The translations under genes and the position numbers were made by a program. Positions 52,139 through 61,273 of a stretch of DNA of 64,000 nt are shown piece by piece. Each line of letters opens with the position of its first letter. The stretch's first letter is position 1. Source of the stretch: an uncultured Oscillospiraceae bacterium (GTDB lineage: Bacteria > Bacillota > Clostridia > Oscillospirales > Oscillospiraceae); NCBI GenBank assembly GCA_910587505.1, contig CAJULD010000003.1, forward strand, positions 29,174 through 93,173, given 5' to 3'. The notes beneath the pieces were generated by a model. That model did no database searches. It saw only the letters and a list, made by a program, of their open reading frames with translations, and had not been told where the DNA came from.

Positions 52139-52873
52139 ATGCGAGTGGATATATTGGGCGTAGGCTTTGATAATATCACCATGGATCAGGCGGTGGCGGA
52201 GGGGGTACGCCTGATGTCCACCGAAGGCGCCCACTACGCGGCGACCCCCAATCCGGAGATCGTGGAGGTCTGCCGGGAGGACGAAGCGGCGCGGGATGCC
52301 GTCAACGGCGCGGACCTGGTGCTGGCCGACGGTATCGGGGTGATTTACGGCGCAAAAATAATGGGCACGCCCCTGAAGGGGCGGGTCACCGGCATCGGCT
52401 TCGCCCAGGGCCTTATGGCCCGGATGGCGGAGAACGGGAAATCCCTTTTCCTGCTGGGGGCAAAGCCCGGCGTGGCGGAGAAGGCGGCGGAGCGCCTCCG
52501 GGAGCAGTACCCCGGCCTGCGGATTGCCGGGACCCATGACGGCTACTTCCAGGAGGACGGGCCGGTGGTGGAGGCCGTCCGGGGAAGCGGCGCGGACGTG
52601 GTGTTCGTGTGCCTTGGCGCGCCCAAACAGGAAAAATGGATGCAGAAGAACGGCGAAGCCACCGGCGCCCGCCTGCTGGTGGGGCTGGGAGGCTGCCTGG
52701 ACGTATTTTCCGGCGAGGTGAAACGGGCCCCGGAGGTGTTCCAGAAGCTGGGGCTGGAGTGGCTCCACCGACTGATAAAGGAGCCCCGCCGGATCGGACG
52801 GATGATGAAGCTGCCCCTGTTTCTGATCCACGCGGCGGGGGAGAAGGGAAAGAAGAAATGCAGGGAAAGCTGA
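52139..52873 (+). CDS. tagA: WecG/TagA/CpsF-family glycosyltransferase
   Basis: 244 residues. It has YAATPNPEIVEVCRED, LADGIGVIYGAKIMG, SLFLLGAKPGVAEKAAERL and VFVCLGAPKQEKWMQKN, the motifs of TagA/WecG. Family members add N-acetylmannosamine to undecaprenyl-PP-GlcNAc in wall teichoic acid or enterobacterial common antigen. The acceptor here is inferred. AAAGGAGGCC before the ATG. Overlaps tmk by 16 nt. Confidence 0.92.
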   Translation: MRVDILGVGFDNITMDQAVAEGVRLMSTEGAHYAATPNPEIVEVCREDEAARDAVNGADLVLADGIGVIYGAKIMGTPLKGRVTGIGFAQGLMARMAENGKSLFLLGAKPGVAEKAAERLREQYPGLRIAGTHDGYFQEDGPVVEAVRGSGADVVFVCLGAPKQEKWMQKNGEATGARLLVGLGGCLDVFSGEVKRAPEVFQKLGLEWLHRLIKEPRRIGRMMKLPLFLIHAAGEKGKKKCRES

Positions 52874-53457
52874 TCGTTCTGGAGGGCACCGACGGCGCAG
52901 GCAAGACTACCCAGGTCCGCCTCATGGCCCGGCGGCTGGAACAGGAGGGCGTCTCCTTCCGGCAGGTGAACTTTCCCCGGTACGGCAGCCCCTTCGCCGC
53001 GCCGGTGGAGCGGTATTTACAGGGGGATCTGGGGAAGCGCCCCGGAGACGTGAGCGCCTACGCCGCCTCCACCCTGTATGCCGTGGACCGCTACGCCTCC
53101 TTCCGGCAGGATTGGCAGGGGGACTATGAGAGCGGGAAGCTGATCCTGTCCGACCGCTACACCACCTCCAACGCGGTCCATCAGGCTCCCAAGCTGCCGG
53201 AGCCGGATCTGGTGATCTATCTGGATCTGCCTGCGGAGCTTTCCTTCCGGATGCTCCGCCACAGGCAGGAGGCCACCCATACCCGAGCGGACATTCATGA
53301 GCAGGACGGGGCTTACCTCCGCGCCTGCCGGGAGAGCGTCCGGGAGGTCGCGGCGCGGCTGGGCTGGCGGAGGGTGGACTGCTCCCGTGAGGGGGCCGTC
53401 CGCAGCCTGGAGGATATCCATCAGGAGCTGTGGGAGCTGGTCCGGCCGCTGGTATAG
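52858..53457 (+). CDS. tmk: Thymidylate kinase
   Basis: 199 residues. P-loop LEGTDGAGKTTQ, the DRY motif in SDRYTTSNAVHQ, LID region RHRQEATHTRADIHE. Phosphorylates dTMP. GAAATG start inside the tagA 3' end, so translationally coupled. Confidence 0.95.
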   Translation: MQGKLIVLEGTDGAGKTTQVRLMARRLEQEGVSFRQVNFPRYGSPFAAPVERYLQGDLGKRPGDVSAYAASTLYAVDRYASFRQDWQGDYESGKLILSDRYTTSNAVHQAPKLPEPDLVIYLDLPAELSFRMLRHRQEATHTRADIHEQDGAYLRACRESVREVAARLGWRRVDCSREGAVRSLEDIHQELWELVRPLV

Positions 53458-53509
53458 CGGCAAAAAGATGAGGACGCTTTCGCGCCCCCATCTTTTCCGG
53501 ATATGTACT

Positions 53510-53725
53510 TCAGCAGCACCCGCAGTTGTTTCCGCAGTTGCAGCCGCAGCCGCAGCTGTTCCCGCAATTGCATCCGCAGTTGCAGTTGTTGTTGCAGCAG
53601 CAACACCCGCAGCCGCAGCCGTTCCCGCTTCCGTTGCCGCAGCCGCAGCAGCACAGCAGGATGAGGATCAGAATGATCCACAGGCAGCCGCCTTCGTTTC
53701 CGTTGTTCCACATGGTTGATTTCAC
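53510..53725 (-). CDS. Cysteine-rich membrane-anchored small protein
   Basis: 71 residues (GTG at 53725) or 67 (ATG at 53713). A membrane helix (CLWIILILILLCCC) is followed by a tail made almost only of Cys, Gly and Asn (22 Cys in total). It resembles the loosely defined high-cysteine proteins of Clostridia annotated by similarity to chorion HCB proteins. Low complexity makes homology weak. Possible metal binding, spore-coat or redox-structured tail. Function unknown. GCGAGGTG lies upstream. Confidence 0.72.
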   Translation of the reverse strand: MKSTMWNNGNEGGCLWIILILILLCCCGCGNGSGNGCGCGCCCCNNNCNCGCNCGNSCGCGCNCGNNCGCC

Positions 53726-53824
53726 CTCGCTTTATCAATCTGAAACATACTATGCCGGAGCGGCGCGAAAGGCAGCTTGACCGCTGAAAAAATATTTTTA
53801 AATTGCAAGGAAGGACGTAACCCC

Positions 53825-55123
53825 ATGAATCAGGACGACCGCTATAAAACCACCAGCTGGGACGGCGGCGAGGTATCCCGTCAGGCCGGACGGGCCGGGG
53901 ATTCCCGCTCCGCCGGAGAGGAGCGCCCGCCCCGGTCCGCCGGGGAGAGCCAGGAACGTCCCCGTCCCGCCGGGAACGGAACGAAACGAAAAAAGCGGCG
54001 GAAGAAGCGCACCAATCCCCTGCTGGCCATTCTGCTGTGGCTGGTGATCGTGGGGGCATCCTCCGCCATCTTCGCGGCGGTGGGCTGGATGCTGGCCAAC
54101 GATTTCGCCGCGCTGAACAAGGAGCCCATGGAGGCCAGCTTCCAGGTGACCGAGGACTTTGTCACCGAGGTGACCCGGGAGAAGCAGAAGAACGGCTCCA
54201 TGAAGGAGGTCACCCATTACGATATGGAAAAGGTGGCCGCCGCGCTGAAAGAAAAGGGACTGATCGAATACGACTGGTTCTTCCGCCTGTTCGCATGGTT
54301 CACCGGCGCGGACACCAAGCTGACCCAGGGAACCTTTACCCTGACCACGGACATGGACTATATGGCCCTGATCCGGAACATGCGCACCACCGGCGGCAAG
54401 GCGGAGACGGTGAAGGTCACCATCCCCGAGGGCTATACCGTCTCCCAGATCATCACGCTGCTGGCGGAGAACGGCGTGGGTACGGTGGAGAAGCTCACGG
54501 ACGCCGCCGCCAACTATGTGTTTGAAAACTACGCCTTTGTGGACAACGAGAATCTGGGCGACGAGCGCCGGCTGGAGGGCTATCTGTTCCCGGATACCTA
54601 CGAGTTCTACGTGGGCGCGCGGCCGGAGCTGGCCTTCTCCTCCATCCTTTCCAACTTTAAGAACAAGGTCTACACCGACGAGGACATTCAGGAACTGTTC
54701 GAGGGCTCGGAGTATGACCTCCGGCAGATTCTCACCATCGCCTCCCTCATCGAGCGGGAGACTGACGGCTCCGACCGGGGCAACATCTCCTCCGTCATCC
54801 ACAACCGTCTGGAAAAGGGCGGGGAGACCGGCCGCCTGCTCCAGATCGACGCGGCGCTGGTCTACGCCGCCGGACGGGCCATCACCCAGGAGGACTACAA
54901 CAATCTGGACAGCCCCTACAACCTCTATCTCCACGAGGGCCTGCCACCCACGCCCATCGCCAATCCGGGCCTGGCCTCCATCCGGGCGGCGCTGTCCCCG
55001 GCGGAGACCAACTACTACTTCTATGTTCTGATGGGCGACAAGCACGTGTTCAGCGAGACCCTGGCCGAGCACAACCGGAACGTGGCCAAGGCGGCGGAAG
55101 CCGCCGCACAGTCCGGAGAATAA
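53825..55123 (+). CDS. mltG: Endolytic transglycosylase MltG
   Basis: 432 residues. Charged N-terminus, one membrane helix (LLAILLWLVIVGASSAIFAAVGW), then the YceG-like domain: IPEGYTVSQIITLLAENG (LysM-like), GYLFPDTYEF, and the catalytic Glu in LTIASLIERET. Cleaves nascent glycan strands in peptidoglycan outside the membrane. ATG at 53825 with AAGGAAGGACG upstream. Followed after 3 nt by a U32 peptidase gene. Confidence 0.95.
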   Translation: MNQDDRYKTTSWDGGEVSRQAGRAGDSRSAGEERPPRSAGESQERPRPAGNGTKRKKRRKKRTNPLLAILLWLVIVGASSAIFAAVGWMLANDFAALNKEPMEASFQVTEDFVTEVTREKQKNGSMKEVTHYDMEKVAAALKEKGLIEYDWFFRLFAWFTGADTKLTQGTFTLTTDMDYMALIRNMRTTGGKAETVKVTIPEGYTVSQIITLLAENGVGTVEKLTDAAANYVFENYAFVDNENLGDERRLEGYLFPDTYEFYVGARPELAFSSILSNFKNKVYTDEDIQELFEGSEYDLRQILTIASLIERETDGSDRGNISSVIHNRLEKGGETGRLLQIDAALVYAAGRAITQEDYNNLDSPYNLYLHEGLPPTPIANPGLASIRAALSPAETNYYFYVLMGDKHVFSETLAEHNRNVAKAAEAAAQSGE

Positions 55124-55126
55124 CCC

Positions 55127-56356
55127 ATGGCAGAGAGAAAAAAGCCGGAGCTCCTCTCCCCGGCAGGGGATATGGAGCGGTTGCGGATGGCGGTGCTGTA
55201 CGGCGCGGACGCGGTGTATCTGGCGGGAGAGAGCTTCGGGATGCGCTCCTTCGCGGGGAATTTCTCCCCCGAGGAGCTGCCCCGGGCGGTCTGCTTCGCC
55301 CACGAGCATGGAGTCCGGGTCCATGTGACCGTCAATACCATGCCCCGCTGGGAGGAGGCCGAAGCGCTGCCGGCGTGGCTGGAGCTGCTGGACGACGCCG
55401 GTGTGGACGCGCTGATTACGGCGGATCTGGGGACCTTCACCCTGGCGGGGAAATACGCCCCCCACTGCGACCGCCACGTCTCCACCCAGGTGAGCGTGGC
55501 CAACCACGCCGCCGCGCGGGCCTGGTATGAGCTGGGGGCCAGACGGGTGATCCTGGCCAGGGAGCTGAGTCTGGAGGAAATAAGGGAGATCCGGGCCAGG
55601 ACGCCGGAGGCGCTGGAACTGGAGGCCTTTGTCCACGGGGCCATGTGCGTGAGCTACAGCGGACGGTGCCTGCTCTCGAACTACATGACCGGGCGGGACT
55701 CCAACCGGGGGGCCTGCGCGCAGCCCTGCCGGTATCAGTATTACCTCATGGAGGAGAAGCGTCCCGGCGAGTATTTCCCCGTCTTCGAGGACGGGAAGGG
55801 CACGTATATCATGAATTCCCGGGATATGTGCATGATCGACCACGTGGACGGGCTGATGGACGCGGGGCTTTCCAGTCTGAAGATCGAGGGGCGGGCCAAG
55901 AGCGCCTATTACGCCGCCATTGTTACGGGGGCCTACCGCCACGCCATCGACGACGTGTTCGCCGGGCGGCCCATAGATCCCGTCTGGCGAGACGAGGTGG
56001 AAAAGGTCAGCCACCGGCATTACGCCACCGGGTTCTATTACGGCCCGCCGGGGCAGTATTGTGAAAACGCCCGGTATATCCGGGAGTGGCAGGTGGTGGC
56101 CCTGGTAACGGAATGCGACGAAACCGGTCTGGCCACCCTGACATTGCGCAACAGGTTTGCCGTGGGGGACACCCTGGAGGCGGTGGGGCCGGATGTGAAG
56201 CCCTTTGCCTTCCGGGTGGAGGCCGTCGAAGACGGGGAGGGCCAGCCGGTTACAGAGCCGAAAACCCCTCAGATGCTCCTCAGAATGAAGCTCCCCCGGC
56301 AGGTCCCCGCCTGGAGCATCCTGCGGATCGCGCGGGATCTGTCGGCGAAGTCCTGA
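55127..56356 (+). CDS. U32-family peptidase
   Basis: 409 residues. LLSPAGDMERLRMAVLYGADAVYLAG N-terminus, EAFVHGAMCVSYSGRCLLSNYM with GACAQPCRYQYYL (four Cys, family signature), and C-terminal U32 extension. U32 members include RlhA (23S rRNA hydroxylation) and TrhP (tRNA hydroxylation), so an RNA-modifying role is more likely than collagenase activity. Paralogue of the partial gene at the window end. Confidence 0.92.
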   Translation: MAERKKPELLSPAGDMERLRMAVLYGADAVYLAGESFGMRSFAGNFSPEELPRAVCFAHEHGVRVHVTVNTMPRWEEAEALPAWLELLDDAGVDALITADLGTFTLAGKYAPHCDRHVSTQVSVANHAAARAWYELGARRVILARELSLEEIREIRARTPEALELEAFVHGAMCVSYSGRCLLSNYMTGRDSNRGACAQPCRYQYYLMEEKRPGEYFPVFEDGKGTYIMNSRDMCMIDHVDGLMDAGLSSLKIEGRAKSAYYAAIVTGAYRHAIDDVFAGRPIDPVWRDEVEKVSHRHYATGFYYGPPGQYCENARYIREWQVVALVTECDETGLATLTLRNRFAVGDTLEAVGPDVKPFAFRVEAVEDGEGQPVTEPKTPQMLLRMKLPRQVPAWSILRIARDLSAKS

Positions 56357-56439
56357 GGCATCCATCCTTTTGTTTGAAATGAAAAGGATTAAAAGAATCT
56401 TTTGGGCAAAACTCCGTTTTGCCATGGGGAGGGAACACC

Positions 56440-57531
56440 GTGAAGAAGATCAAACTGCCGCTGAAGATCCTCCTTGGCGTGATGGCGCTCCTGCTGGCAG
56501 CGGTCGTGGGCTACCTGATCTATGTCTTTGCCGTCTGGTACCGGGTGGAGGATAACCAGGTTCTGTCCGTGGAGACGGCGGGAAGCGCCGTCCATACGGA
56601 GCCTGCCGTCAATGAGAGCTACCGCGCCGTCTCTTACAATACCGGCTTCGGGGCCTACAGCAATGATTACAGCTTTTTTATGGACGGCGGCAGGGAGAGC
56701 CGCGCCCGCTCGCCGGAGGCGGTCAGGGAAAACGTTACCGGTGCGATGGAGACGGTCAAGGCCATTGCGCCCGATTTCCTTCTCCTTCAGGAGGTGGACA
56801 TAGACGGGACCCGCAGTTACCATATCAACGAGCTGGAGCTGGTGGAGGAGGCGCTGGGCGGACTGTTCGACAGCTGGACCTTCGCCCAGAACTATGACAG
56901 TCCCTATCTCTTCTGGCCTCTGACCGAGCCCCACGGGGCCAATCAGGCGGGACAGGCCACCTTCTCTTCCTTCCCCATCGCGTCCGCTCTCCGGCGGCAG
57001 CTGCCCATTGAGAATGGGGTGATGAAGCTGGTGGACTGCGACCGGTGCTACACCGTCCAGCGGATTCCGCTGGGGGAGGGGAGCGCGGAGCTGGTGCTCT
57101 ACAATCTTCACCTCTCCGCTTACACCTCCGACGGCGTGATTGCCGAAGAGCAGCTGAAAATGCTGTTCGCCGATATGCTGGGGGAGTACGAGAAGGGCAA
57201 CTACGCCGTTGCCGGGGGGGACTTCAACAAGGACCTGCTGGGCAATTCCTCGGAGATTTTCGGCGTATCCGGTCCGGCCTACACCTGGGCCCAGCCCATT
57301 CCCGCCTCCCTTGTGCCGGAGGGACTGAGCATTGTGGCGCCTTTTGACCCGGATAAGCCTACGGCCTCCTGCCGCAACGCGGACCGGCCCTACGGGCCCG
57401 ACAGCTACCGGGTGACGGTGGACGGCTTCATCGTCTCCGCCAATGTGGAGGTCCGCTCCGCCAGGGTGTGGGAGACCGGCTTCCGCTGGAGCGACCATAA
57501 CCCGGTGTACATGGACTTCGTCCTGCGGTAG
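56440..57531 (+). CDS. Membrane-anchored endonuclease/exonuclease/phosphatase-family protein
   Basis: 363 residues from a GTG at 56440 (GGGGAGGGAACACC upstream). N-terminal membrane helix (LLGVMALLLAAVVGYLIYVFAV), then an extracellular EEP domain: FLLLQEVD (metal Glu), NLHLSAY, AGGDFNKD (Asn/Asp), VDGFIVS, SDHNPVYMDF (catalytic His). Nuclease, phosphodiesterase or sphingomyelinase-type activities are possible. Substrate unknown. Confidence 0.88.
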   Translation: MKKIKLPLKILLGVMALLLAAVVGYLIYVFAVWYRVEDNQVLSVETAGSAVHTEPAVNESYRAVSYNTGFGAYSNDYSFFMDGGRESRARSPEAVRENVTGAMETVKAIAPDFLLLQEVDIDGTRSYHINELELVEEALGGLFDSWTFAQNYDSPYLFWPLTEPHGANQAGQATFSSFPIASALRRQLPIENGVMKLVDCDRCYTVQRIPLGEGSAELVLYNLHLSAYTSDGVIAEEQLKMLFADMLGEYEKGNYAVAGGDFNKDLLGNSSEIFGVSGPAYTWAQPIPASLVPEGLSIVAPFDPDKPTASCRNADRPYGPDSYRVTVDGFIVSANVEVRSARVWETGFRWSDHNPVYMDFVLR

Positions 57532-57551
57532 CGGGCAGAACAGAAATAAAA

Positions 57552-57596
57552 AGGAGCTGTACCAGCCGGCGAAGCGCGCGGGCTGGTACAGCTCCT
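57552..57596 (-). terminator. Terminator after spmB
   Basis: 16-bp perfect inverted repeat (57552-57567 / 57581-57596) followed on the minus strand by TTTTTATTT. 12 nt past the spmB stop. Part of it recurs at 45996-46020. Confidence 0.88.
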
Positions 57597-57607
57597 GAAT
57601 ATTGCAG

Positions 57608-58129
57608 CTACGGACCAAACAGCAGCCGTACCGAAAATGCGGCCGCCATAAACCCCGTCAGATCGGCAATCAGGGCGGCGGGAATGGCGTAGCGGGTCCT
57701 GCGGATGCCGGCGGAGCCGAAATAAACGGCGATGGTATAAAAGGTGGTTTCCGTGCTGCCCAGCATCACCGCCGCCACCCGGCCCACGTAGGAGTCCGGC
57801 CCGTGGGCCGCCATGAGCTCGCTGCCAATGGCCAGCGCCCCGCTGCCGCTGACGGGCCGGATAAACAGCAGCGCCGCCGTCTCCGGCGGGATGCCCAGTC
57901 GTACCAGCACCGGGGCCGCCAGCTCGCCCAGCAAATCCATGAGCCCGCTGGCCCGCAGCATATACACCGCCGTCATCAGCCCCACCAGATTGGGCAGGAT
58001 GCCCAGCAGGGTGTCCAGCCCCTCTTTGGCCCCGAGGGAGAGAGCATCGTACACATTCACCCGCTTCCACATGCCGAAAATGGCCGTGAACGCCAGCAGA
58101 AGCGGAACCAGATAAGCGGAATAATCCAT
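57608..58129 (-). CDS. spmB: Spore maturation protein B
   Basis: 173 residues, multi-spanning nucleoside-recognition (Gate) domain: YSAYLVPLLLAFTAIFGMWKRVNVYDAL, RPVSGSGALAIGSELM, GSTETTFYTIAVYFGS. Partner of SpmA in forespore dehydration. ATG at 58129 with AGAGGAGGCG upstream. A longer reading to 58219 has no ribosome site. Confidence 0.95.
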   Translation of the reverse strand: MDYSAYLVPLLLAFTAIFGMWKRVNVYDALSLGAKEGLDTLLGILPNLVGLMTAVYMLRASGLMDLLGELAAPVLVRLGIPPETAALLFIRPVSGSGALAIGSELMAAHGPDSYVGRVAAVMLGSTETTFYTIAVYFGSAGIRRTRYAIPAALIADLTGFMAAAFSVRLLFGP

Positions 58130-58143
58130 TTTCCCCGCCTCCT

Positions 58144-58722
58144 CTACGATTTCCAGAACCGTGAGAATATTCTGGCCGCCGCCAGTCCCGCCGCCACCGA
58201 CAGCACCGACGCCAGCCATACAGCCGGCACGATGTCAAAGGCGCTCTCCGACCCCAGCGCCGCCCGGACGCCCGCGACAGTGGTGGGCAGCAGCTGAATG
58301 GAGGCGGTGTTCAGCACCACCAGGGTGCACAGCTCGTTACTGGCCTTCTCGCCGCAGCCCGCCGCCATCCGGCGGGCCGCCTGAATCCCCAGCGGGGTGG
58401 CCGCGTTGCCCAGTCCCAGCAGGTTGGCCGACACGTTCCCCGACAGGGCCGACAGGGTGTCCCGGTCCCGGCAGGCACGGGGCAGAAGGCGCTGGAGCAC
58501 CGGCCGGAAGAGGCGGCTGAGTCCGTCCATCAGTCCGCTGGCCTTCATAATGGACATGACCCCGCTCCACAGGCACATGATCCCCGCCATGCTCAGGCAC
58601 AGGTCCACCGCCGCCGCCGCCCCCTCCATGGCCGCGTTGCCCACCGCGCCGATGGTGCCGTTCATCAGTCCGTATATGACCGAGGCCGCAATCATCCCCG
58701 TCCAGATCCAGGCCATTGCCAT
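58144..58722 (-). CDS. spmA: Spore maturation protein A
   Basis: 192 residues, membrane protein with the Gate domain: IWTGMIAASVIYGLMNGT, SGNVSANLLGLGNAATPLGIQA, and TLVVLNTASIQLLPTTVAGVRAALGS. Works with SpmB. The ribosome site AAGGGGAGGA is inside the 3' arm of a hairpin (58729-58773), so readthrough transcripts from comEC could not be translated freely. A separate sporulation promoter was not identified. Confidence 0.95.
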   Translation of the reverse strand: MAMAWIWTGMIAASVIYGLMNGTIGAVGNAAMEGAAAAVDLCLSMAGIMCLWSGVMSIMKASGLMDGLSRLFRPVLQRLLPRACRDRDTLSALSGNVSANLLGLGNAATPLGIQAARRMAAGCGEKASNELCTLVVLNTASIQLLPTTVAGVRAALGSESAFDIVPAVWLASVLSVAAGLAAARIFSRFWKS

Positions 58723-58728
58723 AAAAAA

Positions 58729-58773
58729 TCCTCCCCTTTCTCGCTATATAATATATAGCGGACAAGGGGAGGA
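58729..58773 (-). terminator. Terminator-like hairpin overlapping the spmA ribosome-binding site
   Basis: 10-bp outer stem (58729-58738 / 58764-58773), 3x3 internal loop, and a 9-bp inner stem around one A (58742-58750 / 58752-58760). On the minus strand the hairpin is followed by six Ts right before the spmA ATG. It can end comEC transcripts and hide AAGGGGAGGA. Confidence 0.85.
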
Positions 58774-58785
58774 AACATGCCTGTA

Positions 58786-61047
58786 TCATTCCACCTGCAC
58801 CAGAATATTTCCCTCTTCATCCGTGCGGCGGATCTCCATACCGGCTGCGGTCATCCGGTCCATGGCCTCCCGGGTGGGGTGCCCGAAGCGGTTTTGCCCC
58901 ACGCTGATGATCCCCAGCTCCGGCGTCACCGCCGAGAGCAGCTCCTCCGAGGTGGAATATCTGCTGCCGTGGTGGCCCGCCGCAAGGACCTCGATATCCG
59001 GCAATTCATATTGGGCGATCAGTTTCTTTTCCGTGGATGCGTTCATATCCCCGGTAATCAGGAAGTCGTACTCTCCGGCGGAGCAGAGAATGGTCAGCCC
59101 CATCTCGTTCACGCCGCCCTCCGCCACCGGCGGGTAGACCGTCAGCACCCCGTTTCCCATAACCGAGGCCCAGGGAGTCTCGATGTAGCGCACCGCCACG
59201 CCGTAACGCGCCGCCAGAGCCAGAACCTCCCGCTGTAATCCCTCCTGCTCGCTGCCCAGCAGCTGGGGCAGGAGCAGCTCTCCCACTTCCACCCGTGCCA
59301 GAAGCCAGGGAAGTCCTCCGGCGTGGTCCTCGTGATAGTGGGTCAGAACCACCCGGTCCAGCCGCCGCCAGCCGTACTCGTCCATGGCTGTCGCCGCGGC
59401 CTGTCCGGCGGTCCGGGGACTGTTCAGGCTGCCGCAGTCCACCAGAACGGTCATTCCGCCGGAGTGGAACAGCATGGCCGCGCCCTGTCCCACGTCCACC
59501 GCCAGAGCGGTGAGCCGGTCGTTTTGCACCTGCCGCCGGGGGCCTGCCTTCACAGAGAGCAGACAGACCGCCGACAGCGCCAGCGCAACGCCCCACTTCC
59601 AGCGCCGCCCCTTTACCAGCAGGCACAGCCCCAGCAGGACATAGGTCCCCGCCAGCCACACCGTGACCGCCGGCCGGGTGAAACAGACGCTGTGCCCCGG
59701 AATTCCTGCCAGCGCATGGGCAGCCCACAGCAGATACCGGGCCAGAAGCTCCGGGACCGCCGCAAGTCCCGCCAGCACGGGAAACGCGCCGCCCAGAAGG
59801 GTTGCCGCCAGCGCGCAGGCAAACAGCGCCGGGGCCATCCACAGCACCATCAGATTGGCCAGCGGCGAGACCAGGGACAGCGTGCCGAAACAGGCCGCGT
59901 TCAGAGGCGCGGTGGCGGCCATTACGCCCAGACTGGCGGCGGTGGTGGCCGCAAAGAACCGCCAGAGCTTCCCGACCGCCTCCGGCGGCTTTTTCGGGCC
60001 CAGCCGGACGAGGCCGCCGTAGATTTTCGGCGCGGGCAGCAGAAGTCCCGCCACGGCGGCAAAGGACAGCTGCAAGCTCACCGACGCTATGGCAAAGGGA
60101 TTTGCCAGCAGGATTATCAGCAGCGCCGCCGACAGGGACGTGGGCGTATCGCCCTCCCGGCCCGCCAGCGGGGCCAGCAGCACGAATCCCACCATCACGC
60201 AGGAGCGAACCACCGACGGCGTACAGCCTGCCATCACCATATAGAACAGCAGCACCGGGTACCCCAGAAAGGCCGTCAGCCTCTGCCGCCGGAAAACCAG
60301 CAGTCCCAGAAGGGCAATCAGGAATCCGCAGTGCAGCCCGGAAACGGCGGTGATGTGCATCAGCCCCGCTTCGCTGAGGTCCGTGTAGCCCTGGGGCTCC
60401 AGCCCGTCCCGCTCTCCGGTGAGAAGGGCGGCAATCAGACCTCCGGTCTCCGGCGTATAGAGCCTGTGGGCGCTCTCCTGCACCCAGCGGGACAGCCGCG
60501 CCGGCAGATACCGCCACTTTCCGGCGTTCCCGGCCTCTGCAGCCAGCGGCTCCCCGCTGCCGTACAGACGGAGAAAGACGCCCCTGGAGATATAGTAGCT
60601 GCTCTCCTCTCCGGAAAGGGTGGCGGCGCTGTAGCAGGTACACCGGAGCACGATCCGGTTTCCCGGCTCCAGCTCCAGCAGTTCCCTTCCGCCATAGCAG
60701 ACCGCCCTGCCCGGAAGGCCGGCCAGCCGGACCTGACACCGGGCGCCGCCGGTGGCCTCTTCGGGGTAGTCCGTCAGCTCCATCTCAAAGATGTACTCGC
60801 CGCCCGCCAGCGCCTCCGCCGGGGCCAGGTACAGCGCGGCATAGCCGGAAAACCACACAATACCCGCCGCGCAGCCCACGGCGGCGATCCTCGCGGCCCG
60901 CGTTGCCCTGCCCCGGAGCAGAAGGGACGCCAGAGCCAGCGCCAGCGCGCCCGCTGTGGCCCAGAGCCGGAAGCGCTCCGGCAGCAGGTACTGGCACAGC
61001 GCGCACCCCGCCCCGAAGGGCAGGGCAAACCACATCAGCCTCCGCAC
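58786..61047 (-). CDS. comEC: ComEC/Rec2 DNA-uptake channel protein
   Basis: 753 residues. N-terminal helices and an OB-like DUF4131 region, the Competence membrane domain (LYTPETGGLIAALLTGERDGL... HITAVSGLHCGFLIAL), then a C-terminal metallo-beta-lactamase-like domain with LTHYHEDHAGGLPWLL. Transports single-stranded DNA into the cytosol. The GTG at 61047 is the likely start. No strong ribosome site; coupling to the upstream XRE gene (2-nt gap) may provide initiation. Other com genes are not in the window. Confidence 0.93.
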   Translation of the reverse strand: MRRLMWFALPFGAGCALCQYLLPERFRLWATAGALALALASLLLRGRATRAARIAAVGCAAGIVWFSGYAALYLAPAEALAGGEYIFEMELTDYPEEATGGARCQVRLAGLPGRAVCYGGRELLELEPGNRIVLRCTCYSAATLSGEESSYYISRGVFLRLYGSGEPLAAEAGNAGKWRYLPARLSRWVQESAHRLYTPETGGLIAALLTGERDGLEPQGYTDLSEAGLMHITAVSGLHCGFLIALLGLLVFRRQRLTAFLGYPVLLFYMVMAGCTPSVVRSCVMVGFVLLAPLAGREGDTPTSLSAALLIILLANPFAIASVSLQLSFAAVAGLLLPAPKIYGGLVRLGPKKPPEAVGKLWRFFAATTAASLGVMAATAPLNAACFGTLSLVSPLANLMVLWMAPALFACALAATLLGGAFPVLAGLAAVPELLARYLLWAAHALAGIPGHSVCFTRPAVTVWLAGTYVLLGLCLLVKGRRWKWGVALALSAVCLLSVKAGPRRQVQNDRLTALAVDVGQGAAMLFHSGGMTVLVDCGSLNSPRTAGQAAATAMDEYGWRRLDRVVLTHYHEDHAGGLPWLLARVEVGELLLPQLLGSEQEGLQREVLALAARYGVAVRYIETPWASVMGNGVLTVYPPVAEGGVNEMGLTILCSAGEYDFLITGDMNASTEKKLIAQYELPDIEVLAAGHHGSRYSTSEELLSAVTPELGIISVGQNRFGHPTREAMDRMTAAGMEIRRTDEEGNILVQVE

Positions 61048-61049
61048 GG

Positions 61050-61265
61050 CTACCGGATGGGTTCCCGCCGGTCCGTGCGGCCGAGAATGTAGTCGGTGCT
61101 GGTGTGATAGTAGTCCGCCAGCTTGAGGAGGGCCCAGACGGGGATCTCCCGCTCGCCACGTTCGTAGCGGCCATATACTTCTTTATTCATACAAAGATAC
61201 TCTGCAATATCTTTTTGGTGCAAATCATGGTCGTAACGAAGATCTGCAATGCGAGGAAACATCAT
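61050..61265 (-). CDS. Small XRE-family regulator
   Basis: About 71 residues from the ATG at 61265 (GGGGTGA upstream). HTH: RIADLRYDHDLHQKDIAEYLCMNKEVYGRYERGEREIPVWALLKLADYYHTSTDYILGR. Ends 2 nt before comEC, so it may be cotranscribed. A 19-bp perfect palindrome (61274-61313) overlaps its ribosome site. Paralogue of the degenerate gene just upstream. Confidence 0.85.
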   Translation of the reverse strand: MMFPRIADLRYDHDLHQKDIAEYLCMNKEVYGRYERGEREIPVWALLKLADYYHTSTDYILGRTDRREPIR

Positions 61266-61273
61266 AAAAATCA

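Noticed and set aside
53798..56425. An 875-codon minus-strand open frame opposite mltG and the U32 gene
   Set aside because: Same pattern as above; no recognisable domain, while the plus-strand genes have complete family motifs.
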